Shown here piece after piece: positions 28,099 to 39,211 of a DNA stretch of 64,000 nt; the first letter of the stretch is position 1, and each line of letters opens with the position of its first letter. Below the pieces are notes generated by a model that saw only the letters and a list, made by a program, of their open reading frames with translations, made no database searches and was not told the DNA's origin. Source of the DNA: Tsuneonella dongtanensis. GTDB lineage: Bacteria; Pseudomonadota; Alphaproteobacteria; Sphingomonadales; Sphingomonadaceae. The stretch covers positions 2,108,001 to 2,172,000 of the forward strand of contig NZ_CP016591.1 in NCBI RefSeq assembly GCF_001698205.1, given 5' to 3'. A program made the position numbers and the translations under genes.

Positions 28099-28859
28099 TC
28101 GGGTGGCGCTCGACCTATGCGATCTACCGCAACGAGCTGGCGCGGTTCATGCGCACCGTCTTCGGCTCGCTCGTTTCTCCGGTCCTGACGACGAGCCTCT
28201 ATTTCATCGTCTTCGGCGCGGCGATCGGCGGCCGGATGAGCGATGTCGGCGGGGTCGACTACGGCGCATTCATCGTGCCGGGCCTGCTGATGCTCACGCT
28301 GCTCAGCGAAAGCACGAGCAACGCCAGCTTCGGCATCTACATGCCGCGCTTCACGGGCGCGATCTACGAGCTGCTGTCCGCACCTGTTGGCGTGGCCGAG
28401 ACGCTGCTGGGCTTCGTGGGTGCGGCAGCGACCAAAAGCCTGATACTCGCCAGCGTGATCCTGCTGACCGCGACGCTGTTCGTCGACTACTCGATCGCGC
28501 ACCCGGTCTGGGCCTTTCTTTTCATCATCCTCGTCTCGGCAAGTTTCTCCCTGCTCGGCTTCATCCTCGGCATCTGGGCCGAGGGGTTCGAGAAGCTGCA
28601 GATGGTGCCGCTGCTGATTTTGACCCCGCTGACGTTCTTGGGCGGCACGTTCTACTCGATCGACATGCTGGCCGAACCGTGGCGAACCGTCGCCCTGTTC
28701 AACCCGATCGTCTATCTCGTGAACGGCCTGCGCTGGACGTTTTATGGTCAAGCGGACGTGAGCATCGGGATTTCGCTTGGGCTGACGCTCGCATTCCTTG
28801 GCGTATGCATCGGCGTTATTGCCTGGATTTTCCGGAGCGGGTGGCGGCTTCGCAGTTGA
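28095..28859 (+). CDS. ABC-2 type transporter permease
   Basis: 254 residues from ATG 28095 ([18 protein letters not shown]), overlapping the ATPase stop by four bases. About six membrane segments are seen, the first around [19 protein letters not shown]. The ABC-2 motif region [22 protein letters not shown], between segments five and six, is typical of NodJ/DRR-like permeases. Together with the preceding ATPase it forms a two-gene exporter, perhaps for a lipid or drug. The next gene encodes an outer-membrane-type protein, but no direct link is shown. Confidence 0.88.
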   Translation: MIGWRSTYAIYRNELARFMRTVFGSLVSPVLTTSLYFIVFGAAIGGRMSDVGGVDYGAFIVPGLLMLTLLSESTSNASFGIYMPRFTGAIYELLSAPVGVAETLLGFVGAAATKSLILASVILLTATLFVDYSIAHPVWAFLFIILVSASFSLLGFILGIWAEGFEKLQMVPLLILTPLTFLGGTFYSIDMLAEPWRTVALFNPIVYLVNGLRWTFYGQADVSIGISLGLTLAFLGVCIGVIAWIFRSGWRLRS

Positions 28860-28879
28860 ACCGCTATCGGGCTGGCGCG

Positions 28880-29830
28880 ATGCGCCTGCTCCTCCCCCTT
28901 GTCGCTGCTGCACCGCTGGCGGGCATGTCCGTGCCGGCCACCGCCGCAATCCCGGATCCGGTCCGAGCCATGATCGACGCCGCCATCGAGACTGGCGATC
29001 CTAAAGCCGTCGCGACCGTGATCGACCTGGCAAAGAAGACAAATCCGAACGAAGTCGACGCGATCGAGGAGATCCACGCCGGATTCCGTCGACAGCGCGC
29101 CGAAATGGCCAAGGCCAAGAAGGCCGACGAGCTTGCAGCGATCCGCAGCGCCGGTCTTTTCGAGCGCTGGAAGGGGAAAGGGGAAATCGGCGGTTCGCGT
29201 GCGACCGGCAATTCGGACACGCTGGGCCTGACCGGCGCCATCTCGCTCAATCGCAAGGGCATCGACTGGTCGCACCGGCTCTCGGCGCGCGCCGACTTCC
29301 AGCGCGTCGCCGGGCGGACCCGGCGGGAGAAGTTCTTCGCCGACTATGAACCGCGGTACGATTTGCGCGAGGATCTGTTCGCCTTCGGGCTCGCACAATA
29401 CGAGCGCGACCGGCTGCAGGGCACCGCGGCGCGCTATGCGCTCTCCGGCGGGATTGGTTACAAGGTCGTCGATACCGACACGATGGACCTCTCGATCAAG
29501 GCGGGGCCCGCGCTCCGGCTGACGCGGACGACCGACGGTGTATCGGACACGCGCATAGCCGGACTGTTCGGTCTCGACTTCGACTGGCAGGTGCTAGAAC
29601 GGCTCAAGTTCACCCAGGACCTCAACGCCGTCGCCGAGACCGGAGGGGCCGCGCTGCTCGTGATCGACTCGCAATCGACAACGCTGCGCCTTGTTTCCGG
29701 GATCGAGGCCAAGGTCACTGAGCGGCTGAGCACGCGCCTGTCCTACGCGCTCGACTACGACAGCAATCCGCTGCCCGGGAAGACCACGACCGACACCGTT
29801 ACGCGCTTCTCGTTCGTCTACGGATTCTAG
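28880..29830 (+). CDS. DUF481-family outer-membrane beta-barrel protein
   Basis: 316 residues with a signal peptide ([23 protein letters not shown]). A helical region follows, then from about residue 95 the DUF481 barrel: [15 protein letters not shown], repeated amphipathic strands, and a final FSFVYGF ending in Phe, as in outer-membrane barrels. DUF481 proteins are salt-induced in some bacteria; function is unclear. It lies 20 bases after the ABC permease and 11 before tgt on the same strand. Confidence 0.82.
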   Translation: MRLLLPLVAAAPLAGMSVPATAAIPDPVRAMIDAAIETGDPKAVATVIDLAKKTNPNEVDAIEEIHAGFRRQRAEMAKAKKADELAAIRSAGLFERWKGKGEIGGSRATGNSDTLGLTGAISLNRKGIDWSHRLSARADFQRVAGRTRREKFFADYEPRYDLREDLFAFGLAQYERDRLQGTAARYALSGGIGYKVVDTDTMDLSIKAGPALRLTRTTDGVSDTRIAGLFGLDFDWQVLERLKFTQDLNAVAETGGAALLVIDSQSTTLRLVSGIEAKVTERLSTRLSYALDYDSNPLPGKTTTDTVTRFSFVYGF

Positions 29831-29841
29831 GCCTCGGACAC

Positions 29842-30972
29842 GTGACGCGCTTCGAATTCGAGATTCATGCCACCGACGGCAAGGCCCGCACCGGGACGAT
29901 CCGGATGCGGCGCGGCGAGATCCGCACGCCGGCGTTCATGCCCGTCGGCACGGCGGCGACGGTAAAGGCGATGAAGCCCGAGAGCGTCCGCGCGACCGGG
30001 GCCGATATCCTGCTCGGGAATACCTATCACCTGATGCTGCGCCCGGGTGCCGAGCGCGTCGCGCGGCTTGGCGGGCTTCACCGGTTCATGAACTGGGACC
30101 GACCCATCCTGACCGATAGCGGCGGATACCAGGTGATGAGTCTGGCGGCCCTGCGCAAGCTGACCGAGGAAGGCGTGTCCTTCCAGAGCCATATCGACGG
30201 GTCGCGGCACATGCTGACGCCGGAACGGTCGATGGAGATCCAGCGCCTGCTCGGCAGCGACATCGTCATGGCGTTCGACGAATGCCCGCGCGCGGATCGA
30301 CCGCTCGCCGAAATCGAAGCGAGCATGGAGCTGTCGATGCGCTGGGCCCGGCGAAGCCGCGATGCTTTCGACGCCGGGGGCGAGCACGCCGAGCGGAGCG
30401 CGCTCTTAGGCATCCAGCAGGGCGCGCTGGACGAACGCCTGCGCGCCCGCTCGGCCGAAGCGCTGCAGCAAATCGGCTTCGACGGTTATGCCATCGGCGG
30501 CCTCGCGGTGGGGGAAGGGCAGGAGGCTATGTTCGCCACGCTCGATTTCGCGCCCGGACAACTGCCCGAAGATCGCCCGCGTTACCTGATGGGTGTCGGC
30601 AAGCCTGACGATCTCGTGGGCGCGGTTCTGCGCGGGGTGGACATGTTCGACTGTGTTCTGCCGACACGATCGGGCCGCAACGGTCAGGCGTTTACCTGGA
30701 ATGGGCCGCTCAACATGCGCAACGCCCGCCATGCCGAAGACACCGGGCCGATCGACCATGATTGCTTCTGCCAGGTGTGCAAGGCGTATAGCCGCGCCTA
30801 CCTCCACCACCTCCACAAGGCTGGTGAGATGCTGGGCGCCATGCTGCTGACCGAGCACAATCTCTCGTTCTACCAGGCCCTGATGGCCGGCATGAGATCG
30901 TCCATTGCATCGGGCACGATGGATCGCTTCGCCGCCGCGTTCATCGATCGGTATCGAAGACCGCCGGGATGA
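29842..30972 (+). CDS. tgt: tRNA-guanine transglycosylase
   Basis: A 376-residue TIM-barrel enzyme exchanging guanine 34 of tRNA-Asp, Asn, His and Tyr for preQ1. GTG start. The first catalytic Asp lies in [11 protein letters not shown], the second in [10 protein letters not shown]'s preceding FDCVLPT, and the zinc site is [16 protein letters not shown]. It is the pathway partner of queA. It overlaps the next SDR gene by four bases. Confidence 0.96.
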   Translation: MTRFEFEIHATDGKARTGTIRMRRGEIRTPAFMPVGTAATVKAMKPESVRATGADILLGNTYHLMLRPGAERVARLGGLHRFMNWDRPILTDSGGYQVMSLAALRKLTEEGVSFQSHIDGSRHMLTPERSMEIQRLLGSDIVMAFDECPRADRPLAEIEASMELSMRWARRSRDAFDAGGEHAERSALLGIQQGALDERLRARSAEALQQIGFDGYAIGGLAVGEGQEAMFATLDFAPGQLPEDRPRYLMGVGKPDDLVGAVLRGVDMFDCVLPTRSGRNGQAFTWNGPLNMRNARHAEDTGPIDHDCFCQVCKAYSRAYLHHLHKAGEMLGAMLLTEHNLSFYQALMAGMRSSIASGTMDRFAAAFIDRYRRPPG

Positions 30973-31649
30973 CCTGGCAGCGCGCGGTCGTCATCGGCGC
31001 TTCGGGCGGGATCGGCGGCGCCCTTTGCGCAGAGCTTTCCGCTCGTGGGACTGCCAACGTCCCGCTTTCGCGTCCGCAGGTCGACCTCACGGACGAAGCG
31101 TCCATCGCCCGTGCCGCCGCCGAGGCGGTCAAGGGCGGCCCGGTTGACCTGGTCATCGTCGCAAGCGGCATTCTCGCCCCTGTCGGACGAGGGCCGGAAA
31201 AGGCCCTGCGCGATCTCGATCCGGCTGCAATGGCAGAGGTATTGGCGACGAACGCGACCGGGCCGCTGATCGTGGCCAAGCACTTCGTCCCCCTGCTGCC
31301 CCGCAAGGGCCGCTCGGCCTTCGTGGCGCTGGGCGCGCGGGTCGGAAGTATCGGGGACAATCGGCTTGGCGGCTGGTATTCGTATCGCGCTTCGAAGGCC
31401 GCGCTGGTCATGGGCATCCGCACGCTCGCGATCGAGGTTGCACGCTCGCGTCCGGAAGCGATCTGCGTAGCACTACATCCCGGCACCGTGGTCACGAGGC
31501 TCAGCGCCGATTTCCACTCCGGTGTGCCCGAGGGCACCTTGCTTGCTCCCGAACAGAGCGCTGTCCGACTGCTCGACACTCTTGAGCGATTGGGTCCGGA
31601 CGACAGCGGATCGCACATCGCCTGGGACGGCAAGGCGATCCTCCCCTGA
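30969..31649 (+). CDS. Short-chain dehydrogenase/reductase
   Basis: 226 residues. The cofactor loop [10 protein letters not shown] is at the N-terminus, the NAA-like motif appears as NATGPL, and the catalytic YxxxK is in SYRASKAA. The absence of an NNAG motif and the length fit an atypical (CsgA-like) SDR. Substrate unknown. It overlaps tgt by four bases (ATGA), so it is cotranscribed. Its stop lies in the first copy of an 11-base duplication. Confidence 0.85.
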   Translation: MTWQRAVVIGASGGIGGALCAELSARGTANVPLSRPQVDLTDEASIARAAAEAVKGGPVDLVIVASGILAPVGRGPEKALRDLDPAAMAEVLATNATGPLIVAKHFVPLLPRKGRSAFVALGARVGSIGDNRLGGWYSYRASKAALVMGIRTLAIEVARSRPEAICVALHPGTVVTRLSADFHSGVPEGTLLAPEQSAVRLLDTLERLGPDDSGSHIAWDGKAILP

Positions 31650-31670
31650 CGATCAGTTCCTGACGATCAG
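31646..31670. repeat. 11-bp direct duplication at a convergent gene junction
   Basis: CTGACGATCAG occurs at 31646-31656 and 31660-31670. Copy one contains the SDR stop codon (TGA, plus) and copy two the stop of the small gene on the minus strand (TCA, read as TGA). Confidence 0.6.
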
Positions 31671-31834
31671 CTGAAGTCGAGTTCTTCGAGTCGGGTTTCA
31701 GGATACGCCACGAAACGGCCCGTAAGACGGTCAAGGAAACCCGCGCCAATGCGGCATGCGTGTGCCTGGGCCTGACGCACGTCGACATACCATTTTCCGA
31801 CGCGCTTGGGAGTGACAAAACGGTACTTGGTCAT
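31667..31834 (-). CDS. Small conserved-looking protein of unknown function (55 residues)
   Basis: From ATG 31834 (MTKYRFVTPKRVGKWY) to 31667. It is basic and aromatic-rich, with RLTGRFVAYPETRLEELD at the C-terminus. No signal or membrane segment. The frame continues upstream through the rpsD terminator, so this internal ATG is the only reasonable start, and a promoter would have to lie between the terminator and 31834. Function unknown. Confidence 0.5.
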   Translation of the reverse strand: MTKYRFVTPKRVGKWYVDVRQAQAHACRIGAGFLDRLTGRFVAYPETRLEELDFS

Positions 31835-31903
31835 CGCTACGCAGAAATGCGGCGTGTGATTTGCGGTTCCTAACTTGCTGAATGTTTGCGACGAACTGCC
31901 GGC

Positions 31904-31939
31904 GAAAAAGAAAAGGGCGGCCCCGCAGGACCGCCCTTT
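31904..31939 (-). terminator. Intrinsic terminator of rpsD
   Basis: AAAGGGCGG (31912-31920) pairs with CCGCCCTTT (31931-31939) around a ten-base loop. On the minus strand it is followed by TTTTCTTTTTC. It lies 47 bases after the rpsD stop. A clear Rho-independent terminator. Confidence 0.88.
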
Positions 31940-31985
31940 CCGTATTTCGTATCCGGGCCGATCCCGGATCAAGTCCGGGACGACG

Positions 31986-32600
31986 TCAGCGCGAGTAGAA
32001 TTCGACGACCAGGTTCGGTTCCATCGTGACGGGGTAAGGTACCTCGTCGAGCGTCGGCACGCGGGTGAAGGTCACCTTGTCGGTGCCGTCGGGTGAGACA
32101 TAGTCCGGAATGTCGCGCTCGGGCAAGCTCTGCGCCTCGATGATGAGGGCCATTTCCTTGGCCTTGTCGCCCAGACTGATCACGTCGCCCGCGGCAACGC
32201 GGCGGCTGGCGATGTTACACTTCACACCGTTCACGCGGATGTGGCCGTGCGAAACGATCTGGCGCGCGGCGAAGATCGTCGGCGCGAACTTGGCGCGGTA
32301 GACGATCATGTCGAGGCGGCGCTCGAGCAGGCCGATCAGGTTCTGGCCGGTGTCGCCCTTCATCCGCGCGGCTTCGGCGTAGGTCGCCTTGAACTGCTTC
32401 TCGGTGACGTCGCCGTAGTAGCCCTTGAGCTTTTGCTTGGCGCGCAGCTGCAGGCCGAAGTCGCTCATCTTGCCCTTGCGGCGCTGGCCGTGCTGGCCGG
32501 GGCCGTAGGAGCGGCGGTTGACGGGGCTGCTTGGGCGACCCCAGATGTTCTCGCCCATCCGGCGGTCGAGTTTGTGCTTGGCGCTCTTGCGCTTCGACAT
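31986..32600 (-). CDS. rpsD: 30S ribosomal protein S4
   Basis: 204 residues beginning [21 protein letters not shown]. It is one of the primary 16S-binding proteins that start 30S assembly. It has the S4 RNA-binding domain ([31 protein letters not shown] region) after a basic N-terminal part; the N-terminal zinc cysteines of some S4 proteins are absent, as is usual in this class. Stand-alone transcription unit with its own promoter and terminator. Confidence 0.97.
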   Translation of the reverse strand: MSKRKSAKHKLDRRMGENIWGRPSSPVNRRSYGPGQHGQRRKGKMSDFGLQLRAKQKLKGYYGDVTEKQFKATYAEAARMKGDTGQNLIGLLERRLDMIVYRAKFAPTIFAARQIVSHGHIRVNGVKCNIASRRVAAGDVISLGDKAKEMALIIEAQSLPERDIPDYVSPDGTDKVTFTRVPTLDEVPYPVTMEPNLVVEFYSR

Positions 32601-32725
32601 GATGTCGTTCCTTCGATTTGCTCGGCCACCCCAGTGGTGGCCCTTGAACCCGGTTTCGCCCGACTGGCCGAAGTGCCAGACGCGATCGCCGCTTCACCGG
32701 GGTGCGGGATCAAATGCGAGGCGCG

Positions 32726-32753
32726 CGCATAGCAGGAACGCCGCGCGGGTCAA
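32726..32753 (-). promoter_or_regulatory. Candidate rpsD promoter
   Basis: TTGACC (32753-32748), a 16-base spacer and TATGCG (32731-32726) on the minus strand, about 125 bases before the rpsD ATG. The -35 is the same as at the tRNA-Glu promoter. The long leader could carry S4 autoregulation, but no defined structure was recognised. Confidence 0.4.
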
Positions 32754-32816
32754 CCCGGCTCGGTCGCCAGTCGCACCCTCTCGACAAACCCGTTCCGAGC
32801 GGCCAACGCGCCCCGC

Positions 32817-33128
32817 ATGATCGAAACGCTGAAAGTACCCGACGACTGCGCGACGATGGACGAGGTCCGCGCTGGAGTTGACCGCACCGACCGCGAGCTG
32901 GTTGCGCTGCTCGAGCGGCGCTTCGGCTACATGCGCGCAGCGGCCCGAATCAAGCAGGAACGGGCCGCGGTCCGCGACGAAGCGCGCAAGTCCGCGGTCA
33001 TCGCCGCGGCGCGTTCCGATGCCGAGGCGCGGGGCCTTCCCTCCGATGCCATTGCGGACATCTGGGATCGCCTGGTGGAGGCATCGATCGCCTACGAATT
33101 CGACGAGTGGGACCGGCTTCGCAGCTAG
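32817..33128 (+). CDS. AroQ-type chorismate mutase
   Basis: 103 residues, an all-helical AroQ domain. It contains the pattern EVRAGVDRTDRELVALLERR with the later RIKQERAAVRDEARKSAV, giving the Arg/Lys/Glu set for chorismate. It rearranges chorismate to prephenate for Phe and Tyr, although isochorismate-pyruvate lyases share the fold. The stop codon overlaps that of the convergent methyltransferase gene in CTAG. Confidence 0.86.
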   Translation: MIETLKVPDDCATMDEVRAGVDRTDRELVALLERRFGYMRAAARIKQERAAVRDEARKSAVIAAARSDAEARGLPSDAIADIWDRLVEASIAYEFDEWDRLRS

Positions 33129-33844
33129 CCGCGATCCGGCTTCGCGAGAGCGCTCAACACCCCCCGCAGCGTCCGCACTTCCAGGTGGTTCCAGCCCGGC
33201 TTGGTCAGCATGCCGCGCAGCGTGCGCCGGGTCGAGGCGGCCCTGCTGGCCGGCCGGAAGAAGCCCTTAGGCTCCAGCATCGCCTCGAGCTGTGCGATCA
33301 TCCCGTCCAGGTCCTCCTGCGGCGCTGGTGGCAGAAGGTCCTCGACCGTCGGGCTCGCCAGTGCCTCTCGCTTGGACCATTCATAGGCAACGAGGATTAC
33401 GGCCTGCGCAAGGTTCAGCGAGCCGAACTCGGGGTTGATCGGGACCGTGAGGATGGTGCGGGCGAGGGCGACGTCTTCGGTCTCCAGCCCCGATCGTTCG
33501 GGCCCGAAAAGGATCGCGCTGCGGCCGGGTTGCGCGCGAATCTCGCGCGCCGCGACTTCGGGGGTGACGACGGGCTTTGTGACACCACGCTTGCGAACCG
33601 TCGTCGCATAGACGTGCGCGCAGTCGGCAACCGCTTCGGCCACTGTGTCGAACACCTGGGCGCGCTCGAGGATGATGTCCGCTCCCGAAGCGGCCGGGCC
33701 GGCCGAAGGATTGGGCCACCCGTCGCGCGGGGCCACCAGCCGCATTTCCGTGAGGCCGAAATTCAGCATGGCGCGCGCAGCCTTGCCGATGTTCTCGCCC
33801 AGTTGCGGGCGAACGAGGACGAAGGCGGGTGGAACGTGCTCCAT
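33125..33844 (-). CDS. TrmJ/TrmH-family SPOUT RNA methyltransferase
   Basis: 239 residues with the SPOUT motifs PAFVLVRPQLGENIGKAAR, ILFGPERSGLETED and PINPEFGSLNLAQAVI. TrmJ methylates the 2'-hydroxyl of nucleotide 32 in several tRNAs; the family is certain, the exact target is inferred. Convergent with chorismate mutase and sharing CTAG at the ends. Confidence 0.88.
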   Translation of the reverse strand: MEHVPPAFVLVRPQLGENIGKAARAMLNFGLTEMRLVAPRDGWPNPSAGPAASGADIILERAQVFDTVAEAVADCAHVYATTVRKRGVTKPVVTPEVAAREIRAQPGRSAILFGPERSGLETEDVALARTILTVPINPEFGSLNLAQAVILVAYEWSKREALASPTVEDLLPPAPQEDLDGMIAQLEAMLEPKGFFRPASRAASTRRTLRGMLTKPGWNHLEVRTLRGVLSALAKPDRG

Positions 33845-33888
33845 GCGCCGCGGCGCCTAGCCCGCGCGCGAGTGGATGGGAAGCGGCC

Positions 33889-34197
33889 TCAATTCTGTCC
33901 GGCGCGGTTCTCGAAGTTGTCGAGCGTGATCGACGGGTCGACCGGCAACCCTTGGCGCTTGCGATCCTTCTGGATCTGCGCGGCGCTGCGGCAGACCTTG
34001 CGGGGCAGGTTACTGCCGATCATCGTACGCGTTACGCAGACCTTTGCCGGTTCCGTCTGCGAAGCCTGGCCCGCATCCGCCACGGGTGTCGCGCTGGTCG
34101 CGGGGGGTTCGACGGTGGTCGGTACCTGCGGTGTCCCGGCAGCGGAGATTGCCGGCCAGGCGATCAGCGTCACGACGATTGCAAGTGCACCCCTCAT
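33889..34197 (-). CDS. Small secreted protein, two-Cys (CxnC-AA) family, copy 1
   Basis: 102 residues from ATG 34197 with a signal peptide (MRGALAIVVTLIAWPAISAAG). The mature part has a Pro/Thr-rich linker and then a Cys pair around KVCVTRTMIGSNLPRKVC with RSAAQIQKDRK after it. The same layout, C-x14/15-C then S/PAA then a charged helix, occurs in the neighbour at 34281. They look like tandem paralogues. Function unknown; a periplasmic disulfide-stabilised peptide is inferred. Confidence 0.6.
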   Translation of the reverse strand: MRGALAIVVTLIAWPAISAAGTPQVPTTVEPPATSATPVADAGQASQTEPAKVCVTRTMIGSNLPRKVCRSAAQIQKDRKRQGLPVDPSITLDNFENRAGQN

Positions 34198-34280
34198 GCC
34201 GTCCCTCCATGTCAGCAAGTGACATAGTGACCCAAGAACGGTCCGATAGGAACCCAGAAAGAGGGCCGTCGGCCCGCCGG

Positions 34281-34541
34281 TCAGTCCTTGTCTCGATCTT
34301 CGATTGCGCGGCGGGAACGGTCTGTCTCTGCTTTCCACTCAGCGGCCGGCTTGCAAATCTTGCCCGACATCCGCGAACCCATCGAGGATTCCTCACGGCG
34401 GCAGATGCGCTTTTCCTTGGCCGGTTCCTTGGCAGGTTCGACCGCTGGCGGTGCGGCATCCTCGACAGCTTGTGCGGCAATGGCCGGCATGGACGAGAAG
34501 ACGGCGCCGGCGGCAGCGACCGACAAGGCAATTCTAAGCAT
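34281..34541 (-). CDS. Small secreted protein, two-Cys family, copy 2
   Basis: 86 residues from ATG 34541 with a signal peptide (MLRIALSVAAAGAVFSSMPAIAA). It has an Ala/Pro/Glu-rich linker (PPAVEPAKEPAKEK), then RICRREESSMGSRMSGKIC followed by KPAAEWKAETDR. The Cys spacing and the Gly-Ser between the two Cys match copy 1 at 33889. Same strand, 83 bases between the two genes. Not a family I can name. Confidence 0.6.
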   Translation of the reverse strand: MLRIALSVAAAGAVFSSMPAIAAQAVEDAAPPAVEPAKEPAKEKRICRREESSMGSRMSGKICKPAAEWKAETDRSRRAIEDRDKD

Positions 34542-34614
34542 CTGGTGAAGCAACCCTCTGAAGTATCGACGTGAACTATTACAGGCTGGGGCCGTTGCCA
34601 AGCCCGATATCAAG

Positions 34615-35079
34615 TCAGTCGGGCATGGCCGCATCGCGGATCGAGCCGGCAAACTCCTCGAAATCCTTGGGGTCGGCGAAATCGCGATAAACGCTGGCGA
34701 AGCGGATGTAGGCCACGCTGTCGAGCCGCCGCAGCCCTTCCATGACGAGGGCCCCGATGCGCGCCGCCGGCACTTCGCTTTCGCCCGAGGTTTCGAGCTG
34801 GCGCTGGATTCCGCTGACGAGCTGGTCGATGCGCTCCTGCTCGATCCCGCGCTTGCGACAGGCGAGCGCAATCGACTGCTCAAGCTTCGACCGGTTGAAC
34901 GCCTGGCCCTTGCCGTCGGACTTGATGACCGAGACTTCGCGCAATTGCACCCGCTCGAAGGTGGTGAAGCGCGCGCCGCAGCCATCGCACTGGCGGCGGC
35001 GACGAATTGCCGCGCCATCCTCGGCCGGGCGGCTGTCCTTTACCTGCGAATCCTCGTGCGCGCAGAACGGACAGCGCAT
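34615..35079 (-). CDS. nrdR: Transcriptional repressor NrdR
   Basis: 154 residues. The N-terminal zinc ribbon [15 protein letters not shown]...CDGCG with Cys3, Cys6 and a second CxxC is followed by an ATP-cone domain ([20 protein letters not shown]). It represses ribonucleotide reductase genes by binding NrdR boxes when loaded with dATP. The start is the ATG at 35079. The next gene upstream starts 237 bases away on the same strand and glyA lies beyond. Confidence 0.95.
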   Translation of the reverse strand: MRCPFCAHEDSQVKDSRPAEDGAAIRRRRQCDGCGARFTTFERVQLREVSVIKSDGKGQAFNRSKLEQSIALACRKRGIEQERIDQLVSGIQRQLETSGESEVPAARIGALVMEGLRRLDSVAYIRFASVYRDFADPKDFEEFAGSIRDAAMPD

Positions 35080-35091
35080 TCCTTCGCGGAC

Positions 35092-35316
35092 CTACTTCTT
35101 GACGCGCGTGTAAAGCATGTAGCCTGCACCGGCGATCAGACCGATCGGCCAGCTGACCAGCGGCAGGATCGCACCGGCAACGGCGCCGACGGCGGCACCG
35201 GTCAGAACGGGCTTGGTCGAAGGGTGATGCATGCCTTCCTTGGCCATCCCTGTCACCTCGGCCTTCACGTCATCGACCCAGTCGTTGCGGCCGTCCTTGG
35301 GATTGTTATCGTCCAT
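35092..35316 (-). CDS. Small glycine-zipper-like membrane protein
   Basis: 74 residues from ATG 35316. An acidic N-terminal half (MDDNNPKDGRNDWVDDVKAE) is followed by a hydrophobic Gly/Ala segment (TGAAVGAVAGAILPL, then IGLIAGAGYMLY) and a basic tail. It looks like a single- or two-pass inner-membrane protein, similar in style to YMGG or YtxH-like proteins. Located between glyA and nrdR on the same strand with 2- and 12-base gaps, so probably cotranscribed with both. Confidence 0.55.
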   Translation of the reverse strand: MDDNNPKDGRNDWVDDVKAEVTGMAKEGMHHPSTKPVLTGAAVGAVAGAILPLVSWPIGLIAGAGYMLYTRVKK

Positions 35317-35318
35317 GC

Positions 35319-36644
35319 TTAATTCCTTCCGGGATAGACAGGGAAAGCCTCGCACAGTTCGCCGACGCGGCGACGGACGCTTTCCTCGACTTGCGCATCG
35401 CCCTCGGGGCCGTTGCGGCTCATTCCGTCAACCACTTCGGCGATAAGCCCGCCGATCGTCCGGAATTCATCCGGTCCGAACCCGCGAGTGGTGCCCGCCG
35501 GAGTGCCGAGGCGAATGCCGCTGGTCACGAAGGGGCTGCGGGTATCGTAAGGGATGCCGTTCTTGTTGCAAGTGAGCCAGGCGCGGTCGAGCCCGTGCTC
35601 GGCGGCCTTGCCGGTCACGTCCTTGGGCGTGAGGTCGACGAGCATCGAGTGATTGTCGGTGCCGCCCGAAACGACCCGCAAGCCGCCTGCCTCTACGCCC
35701 TCTGCCAGGGCCCGTGCGTTGGCGACGATCCGATGCGCATACTCACTAAAGTCGGGCCGCAACGCCTCGCCGAAGGCCACCGCTTTCGCTGCGACTACGT
35801 GCATGAGCGGGCCGCCCTGGAGCCCCGGGAAAACCGCCATGTTGAGCGGCTTCGACAGCTCCTCGTCGTTCCACAAGATGACGCCGGAACGCGGCCCGCG
35901 CAGGCTCTTGTGCGTCGTCGTGGTAACGACGTGGGCGTGAGGGATGGGCGAGGGGTGCGCACCGCCAGCAACCAGCCCGGCAATGTGACTCATGTCGACG
36001 AGCAGGTAGGCGCCGACCTCGTCGGCTATGCTGCGGAACGCGGCCCAGTCCCAGACCCGGGAATAGGCCGTCCCACCTGCGATGATGAGTTTCGGCTTGT
36101 GCTCGAGCGCGGTTGCGCGAACCGCGTCCATGTCGATCCGCTCGTCGTCCTTGCGCACGCCGTAGCTTACGGGCGAGAACCACTTGCCGCTCATGTTGAC
36201 CGGCGAGCCGTGGGTGAGATGCCCGCCCGAATTGAGGTCGAGCCCCATGAACGTGTCCCCGGGCTGCAACAGGGCAAGGAACACCGCCTGGTTCATCTGC
36301 GAGCCGGAGTTGGGCTGGACGTTGGCGAAGGCGCAACCGAACAGCTGCTTCGCCCGCTCGATCGCCAGGTTCTCGACCACGTCGGCATATTCGCAGCCGC
36401 CGTAGTAACGCTTGTCCGGATATCCTTCGGCGTACTTGTTGGTGAACACGCTGCCGGTCGCCTCGAGCACGGCGCGGCTGGTGATGTTCTCGCTCGCGAT
36501 CAGCTCGATGCGATTGCGCTGTCGGTCGAGTTCGTGCCGGATGGCCTCCGCAACCGCGGGATCGGCAGCGGCGAGGTCGTCGCCCCAGAAGCGGTCGAGC
36601 GGGTCGGCGGCGGGGGTCTGACGATCGAGGGTAGCGGCGGTCAT
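35319..36644 (-). CDS. glyA: Serine hydroxymethyltransferase
   Basis: A 441-residue PLP enzyme converting serine and tetrahydrofolate to glycine and methylene-THF. Visible are [47 protein letters not shown] (PLP-binding Asp) and [16 protein letters not shown], which contains the Schiff-base lysine. Start ATG overlaps the rpiB stop by four bases. Cotranscribed with rpiB, the small membrane protein and probably nrdR. Confidence 0.97.
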   Translation of the reverse strand: MTAATLDRQTPAADPLDRFWGDDLAAADPAVAEAIRHELDRQRNRIELIASENITSRAVLEATGSVFTNKYAEGYPDKRYYGGCEYADVVENLAIERAKQLFGCAFANVQPNSGSQMNQAVFLALLQPGDTFMGLDLNSGGHLTHGSPVNMSGKWFSPVSYGVRKDDERIDMDAVRATALEHKPKLIIAGGTAYSRVWDWAAFRSIADEVGAYLLVDMSHIAGLVAGGAHPSPIPHAHVVTTTTHKSLRGPRSGVILWNDEELSKPLNMAVFPGLQGGPLMHVVAAKAVAFGEALRPDFSEYAHRIVANARALAEGVEAGGLRVVSGGTDNHSMLVDLTPKDVTGKAAEHGLDRAWLTCNKNGIPYDTRSPFVTSGIRLGTPAGTTRGFGPDEFRTIGGLIAEVVDGMSRNGPEGDAQVEESVRRRVGELCEAFPVYPGRN

Positions 36645-37093
36645 GCCGTCTCCTTGGAGGCAGGGGGATTGGACAACTTGTCGACGCGGCGCTGGTGGCG
36701 ACCGCCGGCGAAATCGGTCTGGAGAAACGCGGTCACGCAGGCCTTGGCCATGTCGATTCCGGTAAGCCGCGCACCGAGCGCGACGACGTTGGCGTCATTG
36801 TGTTCGCGGGCAAGGGCGGCCGAGAGCGGCTCGGAAACGAGTGCGCAGCGGACCCCGGGATGGCGGTTGACCGAGATCGAGATGCCGATGCCGGAACCGC
36901 ACAATGCGATGCCGCGCTCCGCCGTTCCTTCCGCCACGACCTCTGCCAGCCTGTACCCGAAATCCGGGTAATCGACGCTATCGTGCCCGTCGGGGCCAAG
37001 GTCGGCGACCTCGTGCCCCTCGTCGATCAGCCACTCGCGCAGCGTCGTCTTGAGGTCCACGGCGGCATGATCGGAGGCAATGGCGATGCGCAT
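36641..37093 (-). CDS. rpiB: Ribose-5-phosphate isomerase B
   Basis: 150 residues from ATG 37093 ([15 protein letters not shown]). An alternative start 12 bases upstream adds four residues. RpiB interconverts ribose-5-phosphate and ribulose-5-phosphate. Signature: [22 protein letters not shown], containing the catalytic Cys; ASDHAA near the start gives the other catalytic residues. The glyA start overlaps its stop by four bases; rpoD is upstream and separately terminated. Confidence 0.92.
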   Translation of the reverse strand: MRIAIASDHAAVDLKTTLREWLIDEGHEVADLGPDGHDSVDYPDFGYRLAEVVAEGTAERGIALCGSGIGISISVNRHPGVRCALVSEPLSAALAREHNDANVVALGARLTGIDMAKACVTAFLQTDFAGGRHQRRVDKLSNPPASKETA

Positions 37094-37104
37094 GGCCGCG
37101 CACA

Positions 37105-37135
37105 TAGGGAAGGGGGGTGATTCGCGCGACCCCCC
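37105..37135 (-). terminator. Probable terminator of the dnaG-rpoD transcript
   Basis: On the minus strand GGGGGGT (37135-37129) pairs with ACCCCCC (37118-37112) around a ten-base loop, followed by TTCCCTATG. It lies 16 bases after the rpoD stop. The T-run is poor, so termination may be partial; rpiB-glyA starts only 12-20 bases further on. Confidence 0.45.
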
Positions 37136-37151
37136 GTCGCAAGTTTTGCCG

Positions 37152-39200
<2,049 letters not shown>

Positions 39201-39211
39201 GTCGTCTCGTG

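Noticed and set aside
35319-36644. Glycine or SAM riboswitch near glyA and metG
   Set aside because: glyA follows rpiB with an overlap and metG follows holB with an overlap, leaving no leader space.
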